Source: DAOPYU01 sp942493245
Lineage (GTDB): Bacteria > Sumerlaeota > Sumerlaeia > UBA8349
Length of the DNA stretch: 64,000 bases
Reading direction: 5' to 3'
Assembly (NCBI GenBank): GCA_942493245.1
Contig: OW818685.1
Span: forward strand, 1,116,001 to 1,180,000
In this document: piece after piece, positions 17,039-26,139 of the stretch
Numbering within the stretch: the first letter of the stretch is position 1
How the letters are laid out: every line of letters starts with the position of its first letter
Program-made: the position numbers and the translations under genes
Notes under the pieces: model-generated
The model's input: only the letters and a program-made list of their open reading frames with translations
Database searches by the model: none
Told to the model about the DNA's origin: nothing

Positions 17039-18313
17039 TTATTCTGCCGGCCATCCATCCAGAAAATCGTCCCCGCGTGGGATCACCGACGCGCGCAGTT
17101 CGCCCTCGGCGAGTTGGATGCGCAGGTGATCGCCCACGCGCACCTGCTTGTCACGGGTGATGACCCGGTTGTCGCGGCTGCGGCTCACGATGCTGTAGCC
17201 GCGTTGCAGCACGGCCTGGGGGTTGAGACTTTCGAGCCGCGCCATAAGAACTTCCATCTTTCGGCCACTGTCCGCGCACTGGCGCTCGAGGGTGTGCTGG
17301 GCGCGGGTTTGCAATTCGTCGAGGCGTTGAATCGCCTGGCGCACCAGTTCCAGAGGCTGGCGCAGACCCCAACTGTGGAGGGGACGCGAGAGTTCCAGGC
17401 GGCGCTTCTGGACCAGGTTTTCGAGCGCGCGGCGCAATCGCAGACGCAACTGGGCGATGCCGGCGTCGAGCAGTTCGCTCTCCGGCACGGCCACCTCGGC
17501 GGCTGCCGACGGCGTGGGGGCGCGCAGGTCCGACACAAAGTCGCAGAGGGTGAAATCCGTTTCGTGCCCCACGGCGGAAATGACCGGGATGGGAAAGGCC
17601 GCAACCGCGCGGCAGACCGCTTCGTCATTGAAGGCCCAGAGGTCTTCGAGCGACCCTCCGCCACGCGCCACGATCAGCAGGTCGAGTCTCTCGGCCTCGG
17701 GGGCGCGTTCGTGCCAGCGGTACAGACGGTCGAGCGCGCGGAGAATTGAGGCGGGCGCTTCGGCCCCCTGAACCAGGGTCGGCGAAAGGAGTAAGGAAAC
17801 GCCGGAGAACCGCCGCCGGACCACGTTTACGATGTCGCGCAACACGGCGCCCGACGCCGAGGTGACCAGGCCGATGCGGCTCGGCATGGGAGGCAGAGGG
17901 CGTTTGCGGGCGGGATCGAAAAGCCCTTCCTGCTCGAGTTTGGCCTTGAGTTCCAGAAAACGGCGGTAGAGATCCCCCAGCCCGGCCTGTTCGAGGGTCG
18001 AGACGACGAGTTGGTACTGCCCGCGCGGTTCATAGACGGAAATCGTGCCCCGCGCCACGACCCGCGTGCCGTCGCCCGGCTTGAACGGCAGACGCATGGT
18101 GACGTTGCGAAACATGACGCAGGAAATGACGGCATTCTCGTCCTTCAGGGAAAAGTAGGCGTGGCCGCTCGCGGCGAGGGTCCAGTTGCTGATCTCGCCT
18201 TCGACCGCCACTGCGCCCAACTGGGTTTCAATGGCGCGGCGGATCGCGCGGGTTAGTTCCGTGACACTGAGCGGGCGGGGCGGTTGCGCCACCGGGGTGG
18301 ACCGGAGGGCCAT
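17039..18313 (-). CDS. xseA: Exodeoxyribonuclease VII large subunit
   Basis: 424 aa. The N-terminal OB-fold region (SVTELTRAIRRAIE, VEGEISNWTLAASGHAYFSLKD) and the catalytic Exonuc_VII_L domain (GLVTSASGAVLRDIVNVV, IVARGGGSLEDLWAFNDE, SAVGHETDFTLCDFVSDLRAPTPS split across the core) are all typical of XseA. It degrades single-stranded DNA with XseB. No xseB follows; the gene is convergent with the GAF protein. GAAAGGAAAG precedes ATG at 18313. Confidence 0.95.
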   Translation of the reverse strand: MALRSTPVAQPPRPLSVTELTRAIRRAIETQLGAVAVEGEISNWTLAASGHAYFSLKDENAVISCVMFRNVTMRLPFKPGDGTRVVARGTISVYEPRGQYQLVVSTLEQAGLGDLYRRFLELKAKLEQEGLFDPARKRPLPPMPSRIGLVTSASGAVLRDIVNVVRRRFSGVSLLLSPTLVQGAEAPASILRALDRLYRWHERAPEAERLDLLIVARGGGSLEDLWAFNDEAVCRAVAAFPIPVISAVGHETDFTLCDFVSDLRAPTPSAAAEVAVPESELLDAGIAQLRLRLRRALENLVQKRRLELSRPLHSWGLRQPLELVRQAIQRLDELQTRAQHTLERQCADSGRKMEVLMARLESLNPQAVLQRGYSIVSRSRDNRVITRDKQVRVGDHLRIQLAEGELRASVIPRGDDFLDGWPAE

Positions 18314-18404
18314 GCGGGTCTTTCCTTTCTTGCGCGGACGGCGGGTTTCGCGTTAGGCTCTCCCGAGTCGGCTGGTGTGGTGTGGAAAATTCCGGATGTA
18401 AAAC

Positions 18405-18649
18405 GACCGGCGAGGCGCCGGTCCCACATCGAACCTTTCCAATCCATACCGGATGCCAGTGTAGCCAAGACGGCTTGGAATGACAAGGTGGAAGGGTGGG
18501 GGATTCCAGCATTCTGGATTTGTCTTGTCTGTGAGGGAAAAGAAACAAACCCGGTAAAATTTTGGCCCCGGAGGGGCCTCTCTTGAGTAGCCGCAGGTGA
18601 GAACCTGCGGAAACGGATGTTCAATAAGACTTGCACCCTGAAGGGGTGC
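18405..18649. repeat. Cluster of short dispersed hairpins
   Basis: Four small perfect hairpins lie in the 18314-18674 spacer: GACCGGCG/CGCCGGTC (18405-18423), GGCCCC/GGGGCC (18564-18578), CCGCAGGT/ACCTGCGG (18591-18610) and GCACCC/GGGTGC (18633-18649). They resemble the hairpin-rich spacer at 22.6 kb. The last one ends 14 nt before the ribosome-binding site of the following lipoprotein gene, so it will be part of its leader. No ORF is credible here. Confidence 0.55.
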
Positions 18650-18674
18650 CCCAACGAGAATTGAGGCGGTGACA

Positions 18675-19556
18675 ATGGCGAGATGGTTTGGGAAACTTTT
18701 CGAACTGGTGCTGGTGATTGGGGTTATCGGGTGTGGTGGAGGAAACGAAAAACAGACCGGTGGCCAGGATGCCGAACCGGCATCGGTTCCCTCTTCGGAA
18801 CCCGCTCTGATTGTCTGGACCTGCGTGGACCCGTTCGATCCGGTCTCCGCCGCGCTGGAGGGGTTCATCGCGCTTCACAATCAGCGTTTTCCGCAATCGC
18901 CCGCCACTCTGCGGTATGTGCCGATGTCGGAGTTTCCGACTAAAGTGGCCGGACTGGCGGACGAAGACCTGCCACCGGACCTGTTTCTGGCTCTCAGTCC
19001 ACAACTTCTCGAACTGGCGCGTCAGGGGGTTCTGCAACCCCTTGAGGGGCTTCCGCAGGAATTGGAAGCGTCGCTCGCCGGCATATATGGCGAGGCCTTG
19101 AACACGATGACGGAGAACGGGCGGCGGTGGGGTGTTCCTATCTGTGGCTCGATGACGCTTTGTTACACCAACCGCGACCGGGCGCAGGCGCCTTCCGAGG
19201 CGAACGGAACCTGGGAACAGTTCCGCGCGGGACAGGTGGTGCGGTGCCGGGCGTCGTCCGACCGGCTGGGCGACCTGGTCGCGACCAAACCCACTTTCCG
19301 ATGGAGCGCGTCATTGGATGAAACGGAGAGCGTGCGTTCTCTGGAAACGCTGGCCCTGGCGTGGTCGAACAAGGGACTTCGCACGCGCGAGCGGGTGTTC
19401 CGTTTCCTCGCGCTTTCCCAGGAACCGGCCGCGATCGAATTGTTTCTGAGAAACGGCTCGAAACTACCCCTTCGGAAAGAGGAGTCGTTCCTGGCGTTCA
19501 TCCGCCGGATTGGCGTCGAGGGGCCGTGGCTGTCGTCGTCCGATCAGCCGTCCTGA
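18675..19556 (+). CDS. Solute-binding-protein-like lipoprotein (short)
   Basis: 293 aa. A lipoprotein signal peptide ends in VIGC|GGG, so the Cys is at about residue 20. The body resembles family-1 extracellular sugar-binding proteins (ALIVWTCVDPFDPVSAALEGFIALHNQ, then PPDLFLALSP and GVPICGSMTLCYTNRD), but the protein is about 100 aa shorter than typical members and lacks most of the C-terminal lobe. There is no permease or ATPase nearby. GAGG (18663-18666) selects ATG 18675 over GTG 18669. It may be an orphan binding protein, a truncated gene or a repurposed sensor. Confidence 0.6.
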   Translation: MARWFGKLFELVLVIGVIGCGGGNEKQTGGQDAEPASVPSSEPALIVWTCVDPFDPVSAALEGFIALHNQRFPQSPATLRYVPMSEFPTKVAGLADEDLPPDLFLALSPQLLELARQGVLQPLEGLPQELEASLAGIYGEALNTMTENGRRWGVPICGSMTLCYTNRDRAQAPSEANGTWEQFRAGQVVRCRASSDRLGDLVATKPTFRWSASLDETESVRSLETLALAWSNKGLRTRERVFRFLALSQEPAAIELFLRNGSKLPLRKEESFLAFIRRIGVEGPWLSSSDQPS

Positions 19557-19639
19557 TTTTTTCTTTCACGCGAGCCGTAACTCTGCGGAGGACGGGTAAA
19601 AGACAGATTCACGCAAAAGCCCAAGTCGAAAAGAACCCT

Positions 19640-19723
19640 ATCCTGTTGATCCTGTTATCCTGTCCCCTCATTTCTTTTCGGAACGGTTGTTATCCGCAGA
19701 TAACGCGGATTGCCGCAGATAAG
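19640..19723. repeat. Degenerate dispersed repeat in convergent spacer
   Basis: The 19557-19807 spacer contains a TCCTGTTGATCCTG/TTATCCTGTCC tract (about 19640-19663) and TATCCGCAGATAACGCGGAT followed by CCGCAGATAAG (19690-19723). Both are partial palindromes related to the ATCCTGTTTATCCTGTTATC-type element at 53.7 kb. No gene is seen in this spacer. Confidence 0.5.
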
Positions 19724-19807
19724 CGACGGAAACCGCTTTTTGCCTGATTTCGCAGGTTTTGAGGTTCAATTTTTCGGTATTTTCGTGCGTTATGGAGTGC
19801 CGGCCGC

Positions 19808-20353
19808 TCAAATTTCCGGATTCGGGTTCAGGATGGCGTGGAGGACCACATTTTCGTAGCGTCCCCATTTTTTTGCGTGTTTGCGCAGGAGGCCCTCGCG
19901 TTGAAACCCGGCCTTTGTCAGGACGCGTTCCGAGGCCACGTTTCGTTCGAAATGGTAGGCGAACACGCGGTTGAGCCGCAGGATGCGGAAGGAGAACCCG
20001 ATGAGGGCGCTGGCGGCTTCGGAGGCGTACCCCTGGTTCCAGTAGGGTTGACCGATCCAGTACCCGATCTCGGCGTGGTTGTGCTGGCTGTCTATTCCGC
20101 TCAGACCGATCGAGCCGATCAGGCGCTTGTCCTCGTCGCGCTCGATGGCAAATACCAGACTGAACCCTTTGTCTTCATCCTCTTCCAGACCTTGAATCCA
20201 GGTTTCGGCCATGCCGTCTTCGTAGGGATGGGGGATGGTCAGGGTGTTGCGGGCCACGGCATAGTCGCCCGCCAGCCGTTGGATCTCCGGCGCGTCGTCG
20301 AGCGTGAAACCGCGCAGCAGAAGACGGGGGGTCTTGATGACGGAATGGTTCAT
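19808..20353 (-). CDS. GNAT acetyltransferase, RimJ/RimL-like
   Basis: 181 aa. The family pattern starts with TPRLLLRGFTLDDAPEIQRL, then IGSIGLSGID and the acetyl-CoA-binding strand-turn-helix region WNQGYASEAASALIGFSF, ending LTKAGFQREGLLRKHAKKWGRYEN, as in RimJ/RimL-type ribosomal-protein and general N-acetyltransferases. The substrate is not predictable. ATG 20353 overlaps the stop of the upstream methyltransferase (ATGA), so the two are coupled; an in-frame start 13 codons upstream is less likely. Confidence 0.8.
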   Translation of the reverse strand: MNHSVIKTPRLLLRGFTLDDAPEIQRLAGDYAVARNTLTIPHPYEDGMAETWIQGLEEDEDKGFSLVFAIERDEDKRLIGSIGLSGIDSQHNHAEIGYWIGQPYWNQGYASEAASALIGFSFRILRLNRVFAYHFERNVASERVLTKAGFQREGLLRKHAKKWGRYENVVLHAILNPNPEI

Positions 20354-21144
20354 GAGTGTGTTCTTTCCAGCGCGATCTGACGCAGGCCCCAAGTGGCCGC
20401 CGACTGGTCTGCGGGGGCGTCACGCAAGTCGCGCAGGTCGGCCTCAAGACGCTCGATTTCGGTTTCTGGAAAGTGCTCGCGGACGAGCGGGTCGTTTTTC
20501 CAGGTCTGTATGTTGAGGTGAAACATGTGGGCCACCTCGGGTGAGGTGACGGTGTGTTCGCGCACCTGGCTCGATTTCAGACACAGAAGCGGCGCCTGAC
20601 TGGCCAGTGTTTCAAGTTCCGGCCCGATGTAGAGGATGTTGTTTTTCCGGGCGAGGGTGGCATTGACAATCTCGAGGTACCGTTGGAAGGCCGGGTTCTC
20701 TGTCTGAATCCACTCCGTTTCCTCGAGCAGCAGGATTCCTCCCGGGCGGATCTGGGCGCTCCAGGTCTGGAGCGCCTGGGCGGGTTCGCGCAGGTGGGTG
20801 AGGATGAATCGGCCATAGAGGAAATCGAAGGGGGCGCCGGGGAAAGGCGTTTGCGTGATGTCGTGGAGACAGAACTCCACGGTCGGCAGGTCTGCATGGA
20901 ATTGGCGGGCCTGCTCGATGAATCGCCCGGAGACGTCGAGTCCCGTGACCGAGGCGCACGGGACGGTCTCGGCGATCAGACGGGTGGTGAAGCCCGGTCC
21001 GCACCCCAGATCGGCGCCCCGCCATTCGGGTTCGATCCCCGAACCTTCGAGAAACGGGCACGCGGCTCCACCAAAAACCTGAGTCAGGTGTTCGAGTCGG
21101 CGGGCGGCGATGTCGGAATCTCCAAATAAGTAACTCATCAGCAT
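20350..21144 (-). CDS. Class I SAM-dependent methyltransferase
   Basis: About 264 aa. Motif I is ADLGCGPGFTTRLIAE, followed by VTGLDVSGRFIEQAR (motif II) and FDFLYGRFILTHLREP with RPGGILLLEE (motif post-I to III), typical of Methyltransf_25/11 small-molecule methyltransferases. The substrate is unknown. The start is uncertain: ATG 21144 and ATG 21138 are both possible and TTG 21177 is open in frame, none with a clear ribosome site. It forms a two-gene unit with the acetyltransferase. Confidence 0.75.
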   Translation of the reverse strand: MLMSYLFGDSDIAARRLEHLTQVFGGAACPFLEGSGIEPEWRGADLGCGPGFTTRLIAETVPCASVTGLDVSGRFIEQARQFHADLPTVEFCLHDITQTPFPGAPFDFLYGRFILTHLREPAQALQTWSAQIRPGGILLLEETEWIQTENPAFQRYLEIVNATLARKNNILYIGPELETLASQAPLLCLKSSQVREHTVTSPEVAHMFHLNIQTWKNDPLVREHFPETEIERLEADLRDLRDAPADQSAATWGLRQIALERTHS

Positions 21145-21290
21145 GCGACTGATACCGGAAGCGCGGGGGGAATGCAATCAAGAAAGAGTCTCTGGAGGCA
21201 AGAAAAAGCATTGTCAGCGGCGGCGCAGGACGTTACCTTAGCGTCTGCGATTGAACGATCTTTGGGCGGCAATAACGGGAGCATGGAGAC

Positions 21291-22478
21291 ATGGCAAAGC
21301 TGGTGCAGTTCGGGGCGGGGAACATCGGGCGGTCTTTTCTGGGGCAGTTGTTTGCCCGGGCGGGATACGAAGTGGTGTTTGTGGACATTGACCAGGCGCT
21401 GGTGGACGCTTTGAACGAACAGCGCGCCTACCGGCTGATCGTCAAGCATGGGGACCGGGAGGATGAGACGGTCTGGGTGCGCAATGTCCGGGCGGTTCAC
21501 GCCGGTGATGCGGAGCGCGTGGCGGCCGAAGTGGCCGATGCTGATCTGGCGGCTACGGCGGTGGGGGCGCGCGCGCTGGGGCCGGTTCTGGCTTTGCTTG
21601 CGCGGGGACTGGAATTGCGCCGCCAGAAACGGGGCGACGAAGCGCTCGATGTGATTCTGGCCGAGAACCTGAACCGAGCGGCGGAGGTGGCCCGGGCTTA
21701 TTTGCGGACGGTGTTGCCCGCCGAGTACCCGCTGGATCGCCTGGTCGGACTGGTCGAGACCAGCATCGGAAAAATGGTCCCCCTCATGCGCCAGAGTGAC
21801 CTCGAAGTGGACCCGCTCTGGGTGTTTGCCGAGCCGTACAACCGTCTGATTCTCGACAAACGGGCGTTTCTGAATCCGATCCCCGAGGTGGCCGGTCTGG
21901 CCCCAATGGAAAACATGAAAGCCTATGTGGACCGCAAACTTTTCATCCACAACCTGGGCCATGCCGCGTCCGCCTATTTCGGTTATCGGGCCGCGCCCGG
22001 CAAGCCGTTGATTTGTGAGGTTCTGGAGATCCCGGAAGTGCGCACCCGCGCCCGCGCCGCCATGATGCAGTCCGCCGACGCGCTGTGTGTCGAGTACCCC
22101 GCCGAGTTCGACCGGGCGAAACTCGAAGCCCATGTGGACGACCTGCTGCGCCGGTTTGGCAATCGCGCGCTCGGGGACTCGGTGTACCGGGTCGGGCGCG
22201 ATCTGTACCGCAAACTGGTGCGGGAGGACCGGCTCGTGGGCGCCCTGCTTCTGGCGGCGCGCCACGATTTGCCGACCGATGCCATCGCTCCGGTGGTGGT
22301 GGCCGCGACGCAGTTCCGCGCCCGGGATGAGAATGGCGCGTTTTTCCCCAGCGACGAGCGGTTCATGAACGAGGAAGCGCCTCTGGGTCTCGATGCAATT
22401 CTGACCCGCGTCTGTGGGCTTTCCGAATCCAACCCGGTGGATGCCCGGGTGCGTGAAGCGGTTTTGAAAGCAGATTGA
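21291..22478 (+). CDS. mtlD: Mannitol-1-phosphate 5-dehydrogenase
   Basis: 395 aa, close to the family's ~385. The Rossmann motif VQFGAGNIGRSFLGQLF is at the N-terminus with the acidic VFVDID, and the active-site region DRKLFIHNLGHA holds the catalytic Lys and His of polyol dehydrogenases. It interconverts mannitol-1-phosphate and fructose-6-phosphate with NAD. No mannitol PTS (mtlA) or repressor lies near, so the substrate could come from another transporter, or the enzyme may make mannitol-phosphate as a solute. ATG 21291 follows a GGAG. Confidence 0.85.
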   Translation: MAKLVQFGAGNIGRSFLGQLFARAGYEVVFVDIDQALVDALNEQRAYRLIVKHGDREDETVWVRNVRAVHAGDAERVAAEVADADLAATAVGARALGPVLALLARGLELRRQKRGDEALDVILAENLNRAAEVARAYLRTVLPAEYPLDRLVGLVETSIGKMVPLMRQSDLEVDPLWVFAEPYNRLILDKRAFLNPIPEVAGLAPMENMKAYVDRKLFIHNLGHAASAYFGYRAAPGKPLICEVLEIPEVRTRARAAMMQSADALCVEYPAEFDRAKLEAHVDDLLRRFGNRALGDSVYRVGRDLYRKLVREDRLVGALLLAARHDLPTDAIAPVVVAATQFRARDENGAFFPSDERFMNEEAPLGLDAILTRVCGLSESNPVDARVREAVLKAD

Positions 22479-22569
22479 AAAGGGCTTCCAGTTTTTGCTC
22501 AAAGTAAGATCGAGAGAAGAGGAACACCCAGTAGGGAGACGAACCGATCGCGCGCGGCGTATATAGCCC

Positions 22570-22866
22570 TTGCCCAAAAGAATCTTCATTAATGACACGG
22601 AGTCAGGTGTTCCAGACCCAAGTCCCGTCAGGGACTTCTGACAATAGCCCAGCGCTTCAGCGCTGGGTTCAGGATCATCCCTTTTCCCCGTCCCGGAGGG
22701 ACGGCTGTCGGTTACCCCCGGTTTTTCAGTCGTCCCTCCGGGACGAATTGTCTGAAAATCGCTTTCCCACCGTTGAAACGGTGGGCTACTTTCTTGCCGT
22801 CCCTCCGGGACGGAACGGCTGATTCTCAGAACCGACAATCGGAATAATGAAGATTCTTTCTGGCAA
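22570..22866. repeat. MITE-like element with terminal inverted repeats and internal hairpins
   Basis: Terminal arms 22570-22591 and 22845-22866 are inverted copies of 22 bp with two mismatches (core AAAGAATCTTCATTA is perfect). Inside are six short palindromes in a row: AAGTCCC/GGGACTT, CCCAGCGC/GCGCTGGG, two CGTCCC/GGGACG types, CCCACCGTT/AACGGTGGG and CCGTCCC/GGGACGG (22620-22815). There is no ORF with coding character. It lies between convergent mtlD and the M16 peptidase gene, and looks like a non-autonomous mobile repeat or decayed array of REP-type hairpins. Confidence 0.7.
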
Positions 22867-22878
22867 TTGCTCTAAAAC

Positions 22879-22913
22879 AATTGGGGGACGGGAAAAGGTC
22901 CCGTCCCCCAATT
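22879..22913. terminator. Bidirectional terminator hairpin
   Basis: AATTGGGGGACGGG (22879-22892) pairs perfectly with CCCGTCCCCCAATT (22900-22913), a 14-bp stem with a 7-nt loop, between the convergent mtlD and M16 genes. The A/T pairs at the stem foot give short A/T tracts on both sides, so it can work for both strands. Confidence 0.65.
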
Positions 22914-22941
22914 TGTGTTCTGGAACTTGACCCGGATTCAA

Positions 22942-25860
22942 TCAGTCCAGAAAGATCTCTTCCTTTTTCACGTTGACAATTTTGCCGCTCTTCGCCAGGC
23001 GGTCCATGTCGATGCGGGACTTGTCACCGACGATGCCCAGGATGCGCGGGTTATTCTTGATGTGCTGCGCGTGGAACTGGACCAGGTTGTCCGACTTCGC
23101 CTTGCGGATGGCGTCGAGACGCGCCTTGCGCGGGTCTCCGGTCAGGCCCAGGTGTTCCCACGAGACCGCCGCGCCAGCCACCTCGCGGAAGGTGATCTTC
23201 GAGGTGCAGTAGAGGTTGATCAGGGACTCGATCGTTTTTCCGAATCGTTCTTCCGAGAGCGGGATGTTGGTGAACAGGTTCAGGAATGCCTCAACCGCCT
23301 CACAGGTCTTGTCCGACTGGGTGCCGATGTAACCCGTCACGACGTTCTCAGCGTTGACTCGGTCTCCGAATCCGTAAGCGGCCCGCGCGGTGTAGGCCAG
23401 GCCGCGCGCTTCGCGCAGTTCCTGGAACACCACGCCGCCCATGCCGCCGCCGAAGTAGTCGTGGAACAGCTGGGCGTCCGGCAGGAGCGCTTCCTGATAG
23501 ACGCCATCTCCAAAGCCGATGTTGACGAGCGACTGGGCCATCTGGTTGTCGAGGAAATAGATTTCATTTTCCTTGATCTGCCGGGCCTTCATGAAGTGGT
23601 GGGGGGGGACGTCTTTCAGAGTCTTCGCCTGCGGGTAGAGTTTGTTGAAGATTTCCAGCGCCTTTTCGCGGGGCAGCGAACCGGCGTACGAGATGGTGCA
23701 TTTGTACTCGAACAGGTTCTGGAGGGTTTTCTGGAGTTCCTCGACCGTCAGTTTCTGGAGCTGCTCCTGGGTCAGGCGTTTCAGGAACGGGGAATCCGAG
23801 CCGTAGATCGCATAGCTGCGCACGGCGCTCGCCAGGGTGTTCGGGTTCTTCTTTTCATCTTCGCGGTTGGCCAGCGTGATGGCGACGAGTTCCTGGAGGG
23901 TGGTGGGCTCCGCCTTCGGCTTCAACAATGTGTCGAGGGCGAGCGCCAGAGAGGCCTCGAAATTTTCGTCCAGGCCCGACAGGTGCAGAGTGGTCTCATT
24001 GTCCGAAACGCCGACGGAGAAACTGGACGCCAGTTTATACCATTCCTGCTGGATTTTTTCAGCCGGGAGTTTTTCCGTTCCCGTCTTGTCGCGCAGGTGG
24101 GCGGCCATTTCGAGTTTCGGGTCGTGGCGGTCGCCGACCTCGAACGTGATGGAAAGGTCGAAAATATCGTTGATCGGGTTGGGTGCGCTGAAGAACCGCA
24201 CGCCGTTGGGCGCTTCCGAGACCACATAGTCCTTGCCGGGGATCACGTAGGTCGGTTCGATCGGCTGGACCGGCATGGCGAGCACGCTTTTCGAAAACTC
24301 GGACTGGCGGGTCCGGTCAATGTTGATGGGGTCAATCTGCGGTTTCTCGATCTTCAGCACTTCCTGCTGTTCGTCAATCCGCCAGCCGGAGACGAAATTG
24401 GCGCCCAGGTGGCGGTTGGCCGCGGCCACCACGTCGGCCTTGGTCACTTTCTGCAGACGGTTCAGGAGCGCGTTGACATACTCCCAGCTCTGGTATTCCA
24501 GGAACGCGCCCCGCATCTGTTCGACGCGCCCCATGTCGGATTCGTAGGAACGTTTCAGTTCGGCTTTGGCGTTGTTGATGGCCGCCTGGAGCATCCAGTC
24601 GTCGAATTCTCCCTTGCGGACTTTTTCGAGCTGCGCCAGCAGCATGTCCTCAACTTCCTGGTGGGTCTGGCCCTTTTTGGGGATGCCCATCAGGTAGAAC
24701 CGCCCGTAGTCGTTGCTCGGGTAGTACATGGCGGCGGCCGAACGGACTTTCTGCTGCTGGATCAGGTTCAGGTCAATCAGGCCCGCCTGGCCGTTGTAGA
24801 GGATGGTTCCCAGCAGTTTCATGGCGTCGGAGTCAGCGTCGTTGTTGTTGGGTGCGCGGAAGGCGAGCATGACGGCTTCTTCCCCCCGGAATTTCAGGTC
24901 GAAATGTTCGCGTCCCTGGATCGGCTTCTCGTCGTATTGGGCGGGCGGTGTCAGTGGACGGGGTTTCCAGTTTGAGAACTTTTCGTCGAGCAGGCGCATG
25001 GTGGCGTCAACGTCGAGGTCGCCCGCGAGGCAAAGCGCCATGTTGTTGGGCACATAGTAGGTCTCGAAGTAATTGCGAATGTTGACGAGCGAAGGTTTCT
25101 TGAGGTGTTCGGCCTTGCCGATTGTGGGCTGCTGGCCGTAGGGGTGGACTTTGAAAAGCTTCGCCTCGACGGTCTCGTGAAAGACCCGGTCCTTGTTGTC
25201 GAGCGAAATGTTCTTCTCTTCATAGACCGTTTCGAGTTCGGTGTGGAAGAGGCGGAAGACCGGGTTCTGGAAGCGGTCGGCCTCGATGGTGGCCCACTGG
25301 GCCAGGCGGTTGGCGGGCAGGCTGACGCGGTACACCGTTTCTTCCACCGAGGTGTGAGCGTTGAGCGCGGATTCGCCCAGGGCCTTGTAGGTCGAATCGA
25401 GTTCGTTGGGGATGGCGTACTGGGCGGCCAGTTGCGCCTCGGCGTTGATCTGTTTGTAGAGTTCCTTGCGCTTCTCGGGGTCCGTTTCGCGGAAGTGCTC
25501 TTCGTAGAGCGCCTGGATCTTGTCGAGGTGGACCTTTTCTTTTTCATAATCGAGTGAACCGAGGCGCTGGCTGCCCTTGAACAGAAGGTGTTCGAGGTAG
25601 TGCGCCAGACCGGTGGTTTCGGCAGGATCGTTTTTCGAGCCGGTCCGCACCACAACTTCGGCGTAGAAACGGGGTTCCTGACGGTTGACGGACAGATAGA
25701 CGCGCAGTCCATTGTCGAGTTCGAAGATACTGACCCCCATGGGGTCGTTGGCCAGAGGCGCCTGAATCTGTTTGTAACCCGCCTGCAAGGTTGAGGCACA
25801 CAACAGCCAGAGGACAAGCAGGGTCGAGAGCCACGAAAGCCGAATCGGGGCGATACGCAT
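22942..25860 (-). CDS. M16 (insulinase/pitrilysin) family zinc metallopeptidase
   Basis: 972 aa. A signal peptide (MRIAPIRLSWLSTLLVLWLL) predicts export. The inverted zinc motif HxxEH is present as H87-Y-L-E90-H91 within GLAHYLEHLLFKGS, with the third ligand region GESALNAHTSVEETVY downstream. A second, catalytically inactive M16 half follows (about residues 520-960), giving the two-domain clamshell of full-length members. It should degrade peptides in the periplasm. The frame is open 68 codons further up, but GGGAAAGGA before ATG 25860 and the signal peptide set the start. It stands alone, with its own promoter candidate. Confidence 0.9.
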   Translation of the reverse strand: MRIAPIRLSWLSTLLVLWLLCASTLQAGYKQIQAPLANDPMGVSIFELDNGLRVYLSVNRQEPRFYAEVVVRTGSKNDPAETTGLAHYLEHLLFKGSQRLGSLDYEKEKVHLDKIQALYEEHFRETDPEKRKELYKQINAEAQLAAQYAIPNELDSTYKALGESALNAHTSVEETVYRVSLPANRLAQWATIEADRFQNPVFRLFHTELETVYEEKNISLDNKDRVFHETVEAKLFKVHPYGQQPTIGKAEHLKKPSLVNIRNYFETYYVPNNMALCLAGDLDVDATMRLLDEKFSNWKPRPLTPPAQYDEKPIQGREHFDLKFRGEEAVMLAFRAPNNNDADSDAMKLLGTILYNGQAGLIDLNLIQQQKVRSAAAMYYPSNDYGRFYLMGIPKKGQTHQEVEDMLLAQLEKVRKGEFDDWMLQAAINNAKAELKRSYESDMGRVEQMRGAFLEYQSWEYVNALLNRLQKVTKADVVAAANRHLGANFVSGWRIDEQQEVLKIEKPQIDPINIDRTRQSEFSKSVLAMPVQPIEPTYVIPGKDYVVSEAPNGVRFFSAPNPINDIFDLSITFEVGDRHDPKLEMAAHLRDKTGTEKLPAEKIQQEWYKLASSFSVGVSDNETTLHLSGLDENFEASLALALDTLLKPKAEPTTLQELVAITLANREDEKKNPNTLASAVRSYAIYGSDSPFLKRLTQEQLQKLTVEELQKTLQNLFEYKCTISYAGSLPREKALEIFNKLYPQAKTLKDVPPHHFMKARQIKENEIYFLDNQMAQSLVNIGFGDGVYQEALLPDAQLFHDYFGGGMGGVVFQELREARGLAYTARAAYGFGDRVNAENVVTGYIGTQSDKTCEAVEAFLNLFTNIPLSEERFGKTIESLINLYCTSKITFREVAGAAVSWEHLGLTGDPRKARLDAIRKAKSDNLVQFHAQHIKNNPRILGIVGDKSRIDMDRLAKSGKIVNVKKEEIFLD

Positions 25861-25961
25861 GAAAGGATTCCTTTCCCGGTGGATGGAATAGTAGTTGGAG
25901 GCGAATCCATTCGGTTGAGCGCAGAGAGAGGAAGGTCGCTCAACGGCGATGGACATCTGAT

Positions 25962-25991
25962 ACGATAGAGAGGCGTACCCGGAAAAGTCAA
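25962..25991 (-). promoter_or_regulatory. Candidate sigma-70 promoter of the M16 gene
   Basis: Read on the minus strand: TTGACT (25991-25986), an 18-bp spacer and TATCGT (25967-25962). Both boxes match the consensus at 4-5 of 6 bases. The predicted start is about 95 nt upstream of the M16 ATG. The adjacent 25861-26139 spacer holds no gene. Confidence 0.45.
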
Positions 25992-26139
25992 GCGCAAGAG
26001 AAGGAAAACGACGGCCATGTCCCCAAAACCAAGATCGCCCGGAGCAGGAGTTCCGGGCGATCAAGGGGAGCTGGAGGTGGTTATGGCAGGGATACTTTAG
26101 GCGTGTTGAGCAGACACGTAAGGTGGTTCCCCCTGAATT

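Noticed and set aside
22620..22815. Row of short palindromes that could suggest a CRISPR array
   Set aside because: The units differ in sequence and spacing, and no cas gene is nearby, so it is not CRISPR.
22915..24975. Long plus-strand open frame opposite the M16 peptidase gene
   Set aside because: The minus strand encodes a complete M16 protein with signal peptide and HxxEH motif; the plus frame has no start context or family match.
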